A stretch of DNA of 64,000 bases from Trichomonas vaginalis G3 (Eukaryota > Parabasalia > Trichomonadida > Trichomonadidae), in the NCBI RefSeq assembly GCF_026262505.1, contig NC_067206.1:14256205-14320204 (forward strand), written 5' to 3'. The position numbers were made by a program, and so were the translations under genes. Positions 39,269 through 47,608 of the stretch are shown piece by piece; the stretch's first letter is position 1; every line of letters starts with the position of its first letter. The notes below the pieces were generated by a model that ran no database searches, had not been told where the DNA came from, and worked only from the letters and a program-made list of their open reading frames with translations.

Positions 39269-40078
39269 ATGCGCCGTTCCATCTATACTGATCTGCGACT
39301 AGGCATGCCGGTCCTCGTGCTTTGCGCAGGAAAAGTAACTGATGATGAGATGAATTTTATTCAATCTTTGAATGATGAGCCCGCCATAATTGATTTTAAC
39401 TCAATACCTCATTATTCTGCTTCATGTACAAAATATAGTATTGACAAACCATCAAATGTAAGATTTCGTTTCATATTCTGTAAAAAACTCTCAGAATATT
39501 TAGATCTTTGTCAAATTTTAACTCGAAACAATACATCAGTACCATTTTTCTCCTCTTTCGCAACTTTAGTATTTATTGATTACGCTGCCAACTCAAAAAT
39601 TCAAGAAGTTAGAGAATCTACAGCAAAGATGATTCCAAAACGCTTAAATACAGGATTCGTCTATTTTAATGCAACAGAAGATCTTACGTCATATCACACA
39701 GAAGATACTCACATTTTTTTTCGAAGTTATTCGGCAAAAGGTTTAAGATCAAACATTCTTCAATTTACAGCATCCGTTGCATTTAAACTCCTTCTATTTG
39801 ATCCAGATTTTGTCAATTTTCAAGTTCATCAACATTCAAAATCCAACAAATCATTTTTAATTCAGCTTGCTCCATGCTGTATGTCCGCAAACCCTGCAGA
39901 TACAGTTCGTATTATCTCAAACATTATTAAACAAGTCGATCTCCAAGAAAATCATGTAATTGCTTCTACAATTTATTATATTCTTGCTTTACTTGAAGTA
40001 GAGAACCCAGGAATAGTCAAACAGAACAAATTCTTCGAGAGAATCACGCTCCTTGGATGCCAGAATACGAACCATTGA
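39269..40078 (+). CDS. TRAPPC9/Trs120-like gene, N-terminal frame
   Basis: 269 residues from ATG 39269. This is the first of three overlapping plus-strand frames that appear to be one gene. Segments such as VFIDYAANSKIQEVRESTAK and HIFFRSYSAKGLRSNILQF are mixed alpha/beta, as in the N-terminal part of Trs120/TRAPPC9, a subunit of the TRAPP II complex acting on Rab GTPases at the Golgi. It ends at a TGA at 40076-40078, while similarity-like sequence continues in the next frame from before 40057. Family assignment is tentative, based mainly on the later frames. Confidence 0.45.
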   Translation: MRRSIYTDLRLGMPVLVLCAGKVTDDEMNFIQSLNDEPAIIDFNSIPHYSASCTKYSIDKPSNVRFRFIFCKKLSEYLDLCQILTRNNTSVPFFSSFATLVFIDYAANSKIQEVRESTAKMIPKRLNTGFVYFNATEDLTSYHTEDTHIFFRSYSAKGLRSNILQFTASVAFKLLLFDPDFVNFQVHQHSKSNKSFLIQLAPCCMSANPADTVRIISNIIKQVDLQENHVIASTIYYILALLEVENPGIVKQNKFFERITLLGCQNTNH

Positions 40079-40905
40079 CAGATTTTCTTTTTTGTCTTTC
40101 AATTTCAGGAGGTTATGCCGTTAAAGCAAAACTTACTCACAGAATGGTAGATACTGGTATACAAGCAGTTTCACTCGGATTTACTCAATACGCGCCGAGA
40201 ATGTTTGAAATTATTCAACAACACAAGAAATACTCTGATATGCATCTTAGAGCAACAGCTTTATTAGAAGCACTCGTTAGAAGCAACAAATATGCAAAAG
40301 CTGCTTATTTTGCAAATCAATTTGCTTCTGTTTTCCCAGAAATCAATGTAAACTTCAAGATCGAAGCAATCAGACTTGTCAATCGTGGTGGCTGCGGAGA
40401 TAAAATGGCTGTTGAAATTGCTGCTCCAATTATTTTGGAATTAACCAAAATGCAGCAAGTTTCGCCAAATATCCTTGCCAAACTCATTATTGATATGATT
40501 TCCCGTGCACAAACATTACTTCCAAGCCATATCCAGAAGTCTTTCTTCAAGAAATTATCCGCAATTTCTCTTCCAAACGCAATTGAAGCAGATTTTGGCT
40601 TTAGAATTACAAATGTCAATGCAGGAAGTGATCTTTTCGGTGTCCGCCAAAGCGCTACTAAAACTGGTCCGAAGAAATCGAATTCATCTGATTCTCTTTT
40701 CATTTACAACAGCTTTAAGAAGTCATCGATCACTAAAACCGAATTATACGCTGTCATAAATGAACCTTCAAGTTCTCCATTGATATTTATAATCCTTATT
40801 GCGGATCTCTTCCAGCTGTCATCTTTTTCCCTGAGCAATCTAACATCAGATACGAGAGAAGAACGGCCATTTTGCGTCCACAGACTAATACGACCATTGA
40901 TTTGA
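40057..40905 (+). CDS. TRAPPC9/Trs120-like gene, middle frame (solenoid)
   Basis: The frame has ATG 40057 but is open before it (reading NHAPW directly ahead), so it is probably not an independent gene. It is helical, with LRATALLEALVRSNKYAKAA resembling the TRAPPC9 solenoid. It then has SLFIYNSFKKSSITKTELYA, matching the 'FIYNPF' entry into the first Ig-like domain of Trs120. After about 40770 this frame loses sense (IFIILIADLFQLSS) and the sensible reading moves to the third frame. Confidence 0.5.
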   Translation: MPEYEPLTDFLFCLSISGGYAVKAKLTHRMVDTGIQAVSLGFTQYAPRMFEIIQQHKKYSDMHLRATALLEALVRSNKYAKAAYFANQFASVFPEINVNFKIEAIRLVNRGGCGDKMAVEIAAPIILELTKMQQVSPNILAKLIIDMISRAQTLLPSHIQKSFFKKLSAISLPNAIEADFGFRITNVNAGSDLFGVRQSATKTGPKKSNSSDSLFIYNSFKKSSITKTELYAVINEPSSSPLIFIILIADLFQLSSFSLSNLTSDTREERPFCVHRLIRPLI

Positions 40906-40922
40906 ATGTTCGCAGTGTCAAA

Positions 40923-42131
40923 ATGGATCCTTTCGTTATACAAAAAGTATATTGCTCAATTTTATGTTCATTGACAACTCTGAAACTTGAAGAACCATTG
41001 AAAGTGAGCATGGCACCGCAAACTGGTCAATTCTGTGTAAGAACTGATTTAGTTACTCGTTCATTTTACATTGGAGAAATGATACATTTCAATGTATGGG
41101 TAACAAACACAGGATCAGTGAGTATTTCCAATGTTACAGTTACTTACAATGGAGAAACAGCAAATGCAAAAGTTCCTTTGAAGCCAGGAAGAATGGAATG
41201 CATCAAATGCGTTTTGGAAGCAGAAGAATCAATGGAAACAATCGAAATCATAACAAGTTGTTCCATTGCTGATAATGGATATGAAGCCTTCAAAACAATA
41301 AGAGTTCCTATTAAAGTTGCTCCTTGTGTTTTAGCTGTTTCTTTGCTTCCTGTTCAGATTTCTGTTGAAGCAGGAACGGATATCACGAAAATCATTTTCT
41401 TGGCAATGTCGATAATTAATAAATCAAGAAAAGTAATGAACGCTGATTTATCATTTGACGACAATGCTGATTTAGTTGATAATCCGATTTTCTTGTCTGC
41501 GAAACCACAAACACATGTTATAACTCCTGGAACAACAATTACATGTTTGTTGCCAGTTTCAAGACAGAAATTACGTGATTTAAAGAAAATTGCAACACCA
41601 GCAGAAATTGTTGCAACAAACGCGTATTATGAAGAACTTTATGGAAGAAGATTGACTTCACAGGAAAGAAAAGAAGTCACAAGATTGGCAGACATTGTTT
41701 GTTACATCAAAGACCATACACATACACAATGGACAACAATTGATGGAAGAACAGGTCATGTCGTTCTTAAATTCATGCCTGATCAGGAAATATTGAATGA
41801 GTTGGATGAAATAAGAACTACTCCAACTTATTCATTCATCGCTGATGGCGAAGAATGTAAAATGATTGAGAAAGATAAACCTCTTAATCTCAGAATCGAT
41901 TTCGGAAACATGAAAGTTATGAAATGCACATTAGACATTGATAATTTCGTCGATGTCAAGTATGGAATCCTTTGGGATGGAGAATTGACGAAATACCTCG
42001 ATTCATCAATTTATGATTTCAAACTCTGCTTCACTAAAGTTGGCGACTTCAAATTTACAGTTAAATACAAATCAGAAGGAAGAGTCAATGGTGAACTTAT
42101 AATTTTTGCGCATGTTATTATTCCAGAATAA
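40923..42131 (+). CDS. TRAPPC9/Trs120-like gene, C-terminal frame (Ig-like domains)
   Basis: The frame is open from about 40770 and its first ATG is at 40923. The sense before that ATG (YNPYCGSLPAV) continues the middle frame. The ~400 residues are beta-rich Ig-like domains (FYIGEMIHFNVWVTNTGSVS; PLKPGRMECIKCVLEAEES), as at the C-terminus of Trs120/TRAPPC9. The three frames together span about 950 residues, a plausible family length. With two shifts and no other damage, either the gene died very recently, the assembly has two errors, or unrecognised introns are present; canonical trichomonad intron signals were not seen. Confidence 0.5.
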   Translation: MDPFVIQKVYCSILCSLTTLKLEEPLKVSMAPQTGQFCVRTDLVTRSFYIGEMIHFNVWVTNTGSVSISNVTVTYNGETANAKVPLKPGRMECIKCVLEAEESMETIEIITSCSIADNGYEAFKTIRVPIKVAPCVLAVSLLPVQISVEAGTDITKIIFLAMSIINKSRKVMNADLSFDDNADLVDNPIFLSAKPQTHVITPGTTITCLLPVSRQKLRDLKKIATPAEIVATNAYYEELYGRRLTSQERKEVTRLADIVCYIKDHTHTQWTTIDGRTGHVVLKFMPDQEILNELDEIRTTPTYSFIADGEECKMIEKDKPLNLRIDFGNMKVMKCTLDIDNFVDVKYGILWDGELTKYLDSSIYDFKLCFTKVGDFKFTVKYKSEGRVNGELIIFAHVIIPE

Positions 42132-43169
42132 TTTTATTTATTATTTAAACAACTATTATTTGATATATTACATTCATTTTTTCTAATTTGATTAATCATT
42201 TCAGGTAAACAACCTTTTCAGATTAATTTTAAAATTTGGATTTAAGGTCGATGAAAAATTGAGCGTTTTTAAAAAACCTCCGTTTGAGAGGAAAATTGAG
42301 AACTTCAATGTATACTTTTTGACATTGTCAAAAACTTTGAAAGGACCAAAAATTTTTTAGTGTCAGAAAGTTTAAAAATGTATACTTTCTGACGAACAGA
42401 CCCTCAGAAAGTACTCAACTGCGGTTTTTAATTTCCGCACTTTGTTTTGACAACCTTATATAGATCACTTTTTAAATCTCATTTACTATTCTTTACTAAT
42501 GGATTTGACTTTTAATAGCAGTCAACTAGGGTTGCCGATTTAGAGGATAATTTTTAGTTTCGGATTTTAAAAATCTTATTGAGAGGATTTTGATATAAAC
42601 TAAAAGTGACACCATAAAAAATAGTAAATTATGTACAGATTGAATTCAGAATAATCGTTTTTGCGCATTTTTTTGCACTCTATGTAAAACCCATTTATTC
42701 GATTTTTTTAAACAGAATTCACATACAATGCTTTAAGTGTTTCATATAAACCAAATAAAATTTTTTCTGGTTTGATTATTTAGCTTAATATTTCACAGAA
42801 GAATATAATTTTTTTCTGATTTGATCATTTTGTCGATATTACTTTAAGTGTTTCATATAAACCAGATAAAATTCCAATATTAGATCTTGAATTTTAAAAA
42901 TTCAAAAAAAAATAGCAAAATCCCTAGTATGAAGAATTGTGAAATGCCGTTCTATAAAATGAAATACATATCATCCTTTTAAACATATCCTCAATAGTAA
43001 ATTATTGGTTAATATTCAAATGTTCTTATTTCCTCATTGGAATTCTCGGAAAACAAATTTGAGCCCTAGAACTTCAGATCGAAAAATGTTTTAGACAAAC
43101 AACTGAAGAGATAAAAGCCTTGAGATATTTTTGTCATAAAAAAACATGGCTATAAATATGCATTAACCG
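42132..43169. other. Intergenic region with one inverted-repeat element
   Basis: Apart from the element at 42244-42457, the region is AT-rich. The phrase TTTAAGTGTTTCATATAAACCA occurs twice (about 42733 and 42843), differing by little. No gene seen. Confidence 0.45.
42244..42457. mobile_element. Small inverted-repeat element (MITE), copy 1
   Basis: Starts AAGGTCGATGAAAAATTGAG and ends ACAACCTT. It contains an internal hairpin with TCAGAAAGT and ACTTTCTGA. A copy in the opposite orientation lies at 53190-53374. It has no coding capacity. Confidence 0.7.
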
Positions 43170-43967
43170 ATGAGTGTTAATGAAGTTTTTCAATATGATA
43201 ATATTACATATTCAATAGTTGATGTATTCCGGAGAGAAGTTCGCGTTGGAACTGGAGTATTCAACGAAACATTTCCTAACGCTGTTAATATAAATTATTC
43301 TGACATTTTAACTATTCCAAGCTTTACTACATACTCTGATAAACTATGGCGTGTTGTTGAAATAGGCACTTGTTCATTTGCCTACTGTAATAAAATATTA
43401 TCTGTAAAGATAGGCTATAATATTGAAATCCTTAAGAACCGTGCGTTCTTCAGATGCTATCATATTGAAAATATCACATTTGAGAAGCATAGCCGCCTCA
43501 AAACGTTGGAAACTTATTCTTTATATGATTTATATGGCCTTAAAAGTATTGAATTTGGAGGTGACAAACTCCAAACAATTGGGAATTATGCATTTGGATT
43601 TAGTTTGCTTCTCAAATACATTAGATTTCCGCCATCCGTAAGATTTATTGATGAAAAAGCTTTGAGAGGCTTGGATTTATTAAGTAGGATAGATTTTTGC
43701 TGTGTATCATCAAGCAATAAAGATATATTTTTCAGAATTGAAGAGGATAAACATCTAACGCCTACAAATGTCACGATAAAAGTAACATCACGTTATCAAT
43801 CAGAAAAATTCGGAATAAAAGATAGTGTAGATCTTGATAATTCGATAGTTTGCATATTCCCTCATGCACTCGGCGATTACGATCTTCAATGCCGAACAGT
43901 TGCCCATAATAACTATTTCCTTTCTTATTCTTTATTCTCAGTTTTCATTCTTATGTATGACTCATAA
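43170..43967 (+). CDS. BspA-like leucine-rich repeat protein, 265 aa
   Basis: From ATG 43170. Residues ~60-190 contain five TpLRR/BspA-type repeats (VVEIGTCSFAYCNKILSVKI; LQTIGNYAFGFSLLLKYIRF) with the typical I.x.YAF.xC pattern. There is no clear signal peptide. The C-terminus NYFLSYSLFSVFILMYDS is hydrophobic and could be a weak membrane anchor. BspA-like proteins form one of the largest T. vaginalis families and several are surface or secreted proteins linked with host contact. This one is short for the family. Confidence 0.8.
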   Translation: MSVNEVFQYDNITYSIVDVFRREVRVGTGVFNETFPNAVNINYSDILTIPSFTTYSDKLWRVVEIGTCSFAYCNKILSVKIGYNIEILKNRAFFRCYHIENITFEKHSRLKTLETYSLYDLYGLKSIEFGGDKLQTIGNYAFGFSLLLKYIRFPPSVRFIDEKALRGLDLLSRIDFCCVSSSNKDIFFRIEEDKHLTPTNVTIKVTSRYQSEKFGIKDSVDLDNSIVCIFPHALGDYDLQCRTVAHNNYFLSYSLFSVFILMYDS

Positions 43968-44199
43968 ATTAAATTCTTTTTTTCCTCCTATCAATAAATA
44001 ACTCTTTTAGGATGTCCAGACACAAATGCTATTAACAAATACTATGTAATCTCTAAACAGGAATATATAATTTTCGGGTTCGGATCTTAAGATAGAAATT
44101 ATTATATGTAAATATCATGCGGAGCTCTGAATTTTCTCAATTGACCTATATATCTGGAAACATATGAGATCTATTGGCTTGTTGAATTTGTATCTACTT

Positions 44200-44598
44200 G
44201 ATGAATTGCGATCTGATCTGGATTTTCTGTAATTAGTCTTACAATTATTCTCAGTGTCAGCTGCAAAGTTACGAATGCCTTGAGTGAGTTTCAGCCTCTG
44301 TCGTTGGTTCTGGAAGCATATCACCCTTGCACTCGAGCTTGCTTTGAAGTTCTTTATTTGACTCCTGGAGTTCCTTAAGAAGGGATGGATGGATTGTAAG
44401 GCGGTCGCAGCCAGCGAATTCTGTGATTTCGCCTGTATTACGAAATGATGCACACATAACGACTGTCTTGTAGCCGTATTGCTTGTAGTAATTGTAAATA
44501 TTAGTGAAATACTTGCCTAAGTCTTCTGTGTGTGTGGCTGGGACTTGGACGGCAGCCTTGTAGATATAACTTTCTAATTGAATTGATAGAAGATTCAT
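44200..44598 (-). pseudogene. Transaldolase relic (C-terminal part)
   Basis: From ATG 44598 the frame reads [20 protein letters not shown], then [20 protein letters not shown], a clear match to the C-terminal half of transaldolase (KTxVMGASFRNxGEI, AGCDxLTI). The catalytic N-terminal ~200 residues are absent and the divergent chromodomain gene starts only 69 bases away. After AETHSRHS the frame stops, while the family's GIRxFAAD motif is seen in another frame ([10 protein letters not shown]), so a shift is present as well. Too short to be an enzyme. The intact gene would be expected elsewhere in the genome. Confidence 0.75.
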
Positions 44599-44653
44599 AT
44601 ATGACTAAAATTATCTATAAATGTATATATGATTAATTATTTACACTCTAATT

Positions 44654-44660
44654 TCATTAA
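44654..44660 (+). promoter_or_regulatory. Inr-like initiator of the chromodomain gene
   Basis: TCATTAA, 7 bases before the ATG at 44668, fits the trichomonad initiator consensus. Confidence 0.55.
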
Positions 44661-44667
44661 ATTTTAA

Positions 44668-45153
44668 ATGGAAGAAGTGATAAAACGAACTTATGAAGTT
44701 GAAAAGATTTTAGATGCAAGACTAGAAGATAACGGAGAATGGATGTATTTAATTAAATGGAAATACTACTCTGTTGCCTTTAATACATGGGAACCAAAAG
44801 AAAATTTCGATGATGATGAAGCAATAACGAATTTCTGGACAACTCATTCGGTATCAGAAGTAACTGCACCCTATAAGAATCAATATCTCCCTAAAGAGTC
44901 ACTTGAACTATCAAATTTTGAAACAAATAAAATAGCTAAACAGATTTATCCAGAAGTCCGTGGTGAAAATGACATAGAATCTATAATTGGTATCGCAAAG
45001 ATCAATGGACAAAATATCTTTCTCGTTAAGATTGTGAATTTTCCAAAACTCATGAGAATCCCATCTAGTATACTTCGTCACATATGCCCGATCAAAATTA
45101 TAAAGTTTTATGAAAGCAAAATTCGCCAAGATTCTGCAAAACATAACTTTTAA
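44668..45153 (+). CDS. HP1-like chromodomain protein, 161 aa
   Basis: Residues 8-60 are a canonical chromodomain: [27 protein letters not shown] and NTWEPKENF. The methyl-lysine cage positions are filled (Tyr9, Trp31, Tyr34), so H3K9me- or H3K27me-type binding is expected. A linker follows, and residues ~98-155 ([20 protein letters not shown]) have the look of a chromo-shadow domain, giving HP1 architecture at a short length. It should act in the nucleus in silent chromatin, perhaps including chromatin over transposons such as the flanking Mavericks; that last point is inference. Confidence 0.85.
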   Translation: MEEVIKRTYEVEKILDARLEDNGEWMYLIKWKYYSVAFNTWEPKENFDDDEAITNFWTTHSVSEVTAPYKNQYLPKESLELSNFETNKIAKQIYPEVRGENDIESIIGIAKINGQNIFLVKIVNFPKLMRIPSSILRHICPIKIIKFYESKIRQDSAKHNF

Positions 45154-45715
45154 TTCAAAGTTTTCTTCAATGAAAATAATGATATTTATAGATATTATAT
45201 GACTCAGTAACAATAATAAGGTTAAAGACAACATGAAAATATAAAATTCTCGGTTTGAAAGGAAAAATCTTCGAATCATATTTTATATTCTTTTTTTGCA
45301 GATCAAAGCTTGCCTACTTTTATCTTAAAATTTGTTTATATTCCCAGTTGATGTTAAAAAATCTTAAAATGTGTTTATATTCCAAGTTGATTTTTTTAAA
45401 CTTGTTTTCATTGCTTACATATTCAAAGCTTGCACCTATCCAGAAAATTGAGAGTATCATGCCGAGAAATTTAAATTGTAGGCGATATTTGTTAAAAATT
45501 GTTTATATCTGATTCAGAAACGTATTATTTATATAATGCACTATAACCAAAGGACTTCAATAATATCAACACTTATTATCATCATATGTTTTATTCATAA
45601 ATATGCAGATAATGAGATAATTTATTTCAATATTAAGGATTCGATTGAATACTTATAAAAAAGATAAGAAAAAACAGTTTCAATAAGTAATAGTTGATGA
45701 AAATTAAAATACATT
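45154..45715. other. Spacer with a short tandem repeat
   Basis: Bases about 45322-45400 contain two ~38-base copies with TCTTAAAAT(T/G)TGTTTATATT. No gene seen. Confidence 0.4.
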
Positions 45716-46699
45716 TTATTTCTTACGAGTTGTCTTTTTAGCAGGAGCGTTCTGTCTTTCTCCCATATGGATTTCGATTTCCTTTATCTTTCCGATCAAA
45801 ACTCTTTCCTTTTCGTCGAATTCTGCGACGAATTTTTCGTGCATTTTAGAAAGAGTTTCTTTGAGAATGTCAGTAGGAACTTGTGGTCCACGATCTTTGA
45901 CTTCCTCTTGCTCGATCTGAGGAATTTGTTGTTCTGGAGGTTTCTGCTGTTGTTGTTCTTGAGATTCTTGTCCTCTTGGAGATGTAGTACTGCGATCACG
46001 AGATTTAGAGGATCTTCCTGAATCACGTTGAGATGTAGGCTGCTTTTGTTCATCAGAGGCTGTTTCCTTGGCTGACTCTGGAGCTGAAGAAGATAAAGTA
46101 GATTGATCCATCTCCATTTCAGAAAGAGCTGGCATAGGAGGTAGTTCTATCATGGTTGGTGATAATGTACGGAAAGAAAGGATTGGCCGTTTTGTAAAAC
46201 AATATTGAATCATTTTTGCATTTCTGAAGAATTTTGTAATAAAGAACTCTTGGAGTATTTTAATATCAGATATATCGAAGATTCCAGAAGAAGATGGAGG
46301 GCGTTCTACTGAATGAATCAACAATGCGTGCTCAAATTTCTTTAAAAGCTTTTCTGGCTGATAGTATGGTTGAAAGATTACTTGCTGGAGCATGGCAATA
46401 TACAATGTGAGAAAAACAATAGATTTGGAATATGTAATTTGTGTATCAGAAGCAAATAAAATTGCATCATGAACTAAATCAATTAGAACTTCACGGGCAA
46501 CTTCGTCAACTTCACCTTGTTCATTTTGAACGTATGAATCAAGCTGGAATAAAAACTGTATTCTTGCACGATACATTTGCTGATCTGGACATGAATTTAT
46601 ACTGCAAAGATTTTGTGCAGTAATTACTGGAGAAACCATAGCATGACTTGTGACAAAATCATCAATTTCTGTGGCTTCACTTTCAGTCAAATCTATCAT
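45716..46699 (-). CDS. CLAMP-domain flagellar central-apparatus protein (CFAP119/C1a-32-like)
   Basis: 327 residues from ATG 46699. Residues ~85-175 match the CLAMP (flagellar C1a complex C1a-32) domain. The helix pair is YSKSIVFLTLYIAMLQQVIF. The family core 'LLLRHSVxRPPxSxGIF' appears as HALLIHSVERPPSSSGIFDI, followed by ITKFFRNAKMIQYCFT. A disordered Ser/Gln-rich segment (~200-275) leads to a short helix and a basic tail (KKTTRKK). In algae and animals this protein is part of the C1a projection of the central pair and tunes beating. It fits a flagellate. An Inr-like TCACTTTTT lies ~40 bases upstream. Confidence 0.8.
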   Translation of the reverse strand: MIDLTESEATEIDDFVTSHAMVSPVITAQNLCSINSCPDQQMYRARIQFLFQLDSYVQNEQGEVDEVAREVLIDLVHDAILFASDTQITYSKSIVFLTLYIAMLQQVIFQPYYQPEKLLKKFEHALLIHSVERPPSSSGIFDISDIKILQEFFITKFFRNAKMIQYCFTKRPILSFRTLSPTMIELPPMPALSEMEMDQSTLSSSAPESAKETASDEQKQPTSQRDSGRSSKSRDRSTTSPRGQESQEQQQQKPPEQQIPQIEQEEVKDRGPQVPTDILKETLSKMHEKFVAEFDEKERVLIGKIKEIEIHMGERQNAPAKKTTRKK

Positions 46700-47608
46700 T
46701 TCTTTATTTTTCTACAGTATCTAAAAAAAACGTATCTAAAAAGTGACATAAACATAAGCTTTCTCAAAATCAATTAGAAATATGGTAAAAAGCGTGAATG
46801 CTGTCCTCTATAATATGAATAAAATTCAAATATAAAAAATAATAATCAAATCTTATCAGAGATAAGAAAATATTTAATGCAGGAGAGCATTACCGAACAA
46901 GAAAACATTCCATCGTTCCATAATGCCAAGGTGATTCTTTGCTTGCATGCTATTTAAGTTGATATACACATAAGATGTTTGGTGTCACTTTTTCGAAACA
47001 GAGAAAATTCAAAAATAAAAAAATTTCAAGAAAACATATCTAAGATTATAAAAAAATATAAAACGAATTACCTTGGATAGTATAGTCGAACAAGCTAACA
47101 TTCTGCATCAAATTATGCTAAGACTATCCTTAGTATACATCTTATTTAAGTCATAATAAAAAGTTGATATTCATATACCATTTTTTGATGTCACTTTTTC
47201 GAAGATAATAGAATTCAAAAAACTTTTAAATTATCATATCTAAGGCATGAAAAGAATTAAATCAAAAAGGATTGCGTAACAGAGTGCTACTGAATAAGAT
47301 AACATTTGATCATCTCATTATACCTAGACTTTCCTTCGTATGCTTATTATTTAGGCTTATTTATGGCTGCACTTACGCCCATCTGACTTTAATTCAAATT
47401 TTTGACAACTGGCGTGAAGGGTCCTTAAAATTTAACCTTAAATATCTGAATTGAAGGCCCCGTCATAGGGGCGTAAGTGCACTCTTATATAAAAGTTGAA
47501 ATTCCATTAAAAGTTGTCACTTTTTCAAAATAGGAAAAATTTAAAAATTTATAAAAAAATCATGTTTATATAAGATAAAAATAATAAAAAATGATAGGTT
47601 TTAAATGT
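46700..47608. repeat. Degenerate tandem repeats plus an inserted 114-base element
   Basis: Three diverged units each end in TCACTTTTTC (46985, 47192, 47517) and contain an AACATT... then TATTTAAG/TATTTAGG segment. The first two are 207 bases apart. The third spacing is longer by about the size of an element at 47368-47481, whose ends are inverted (TGCACTTACGCCC/GGGCGTAAGTGCA). No gene lies here. TCACTTTTT also fits the initiator consensus, so the units may be dead promoter copies. Confidence 0.6.
47368..47481. mobile_element. 114-base inverted-repeat element
   Basis: TGCACTTACGCCC at 47368-47380 is inverted as GGGCGTAAGTGCA at 47469-47481. Its right half (47434-47486) matches 7920-7975, and its end motif matches the element at 28901-29335. 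No coding capacity. Confidence 0.65.

Noticed and set aside
39269-42131. Spliced introns as an explanation of the three frames
   Set aside because: The strongly conserved trichomonad splice signals (GTATGT and ACTAACACACAG) were not seen at the junctions.
43586-43774. 62-codon minus-strand frame in the BspA-like gene
   Set aside because: Shadow of the plus-strand leucine-rich repeat gene.
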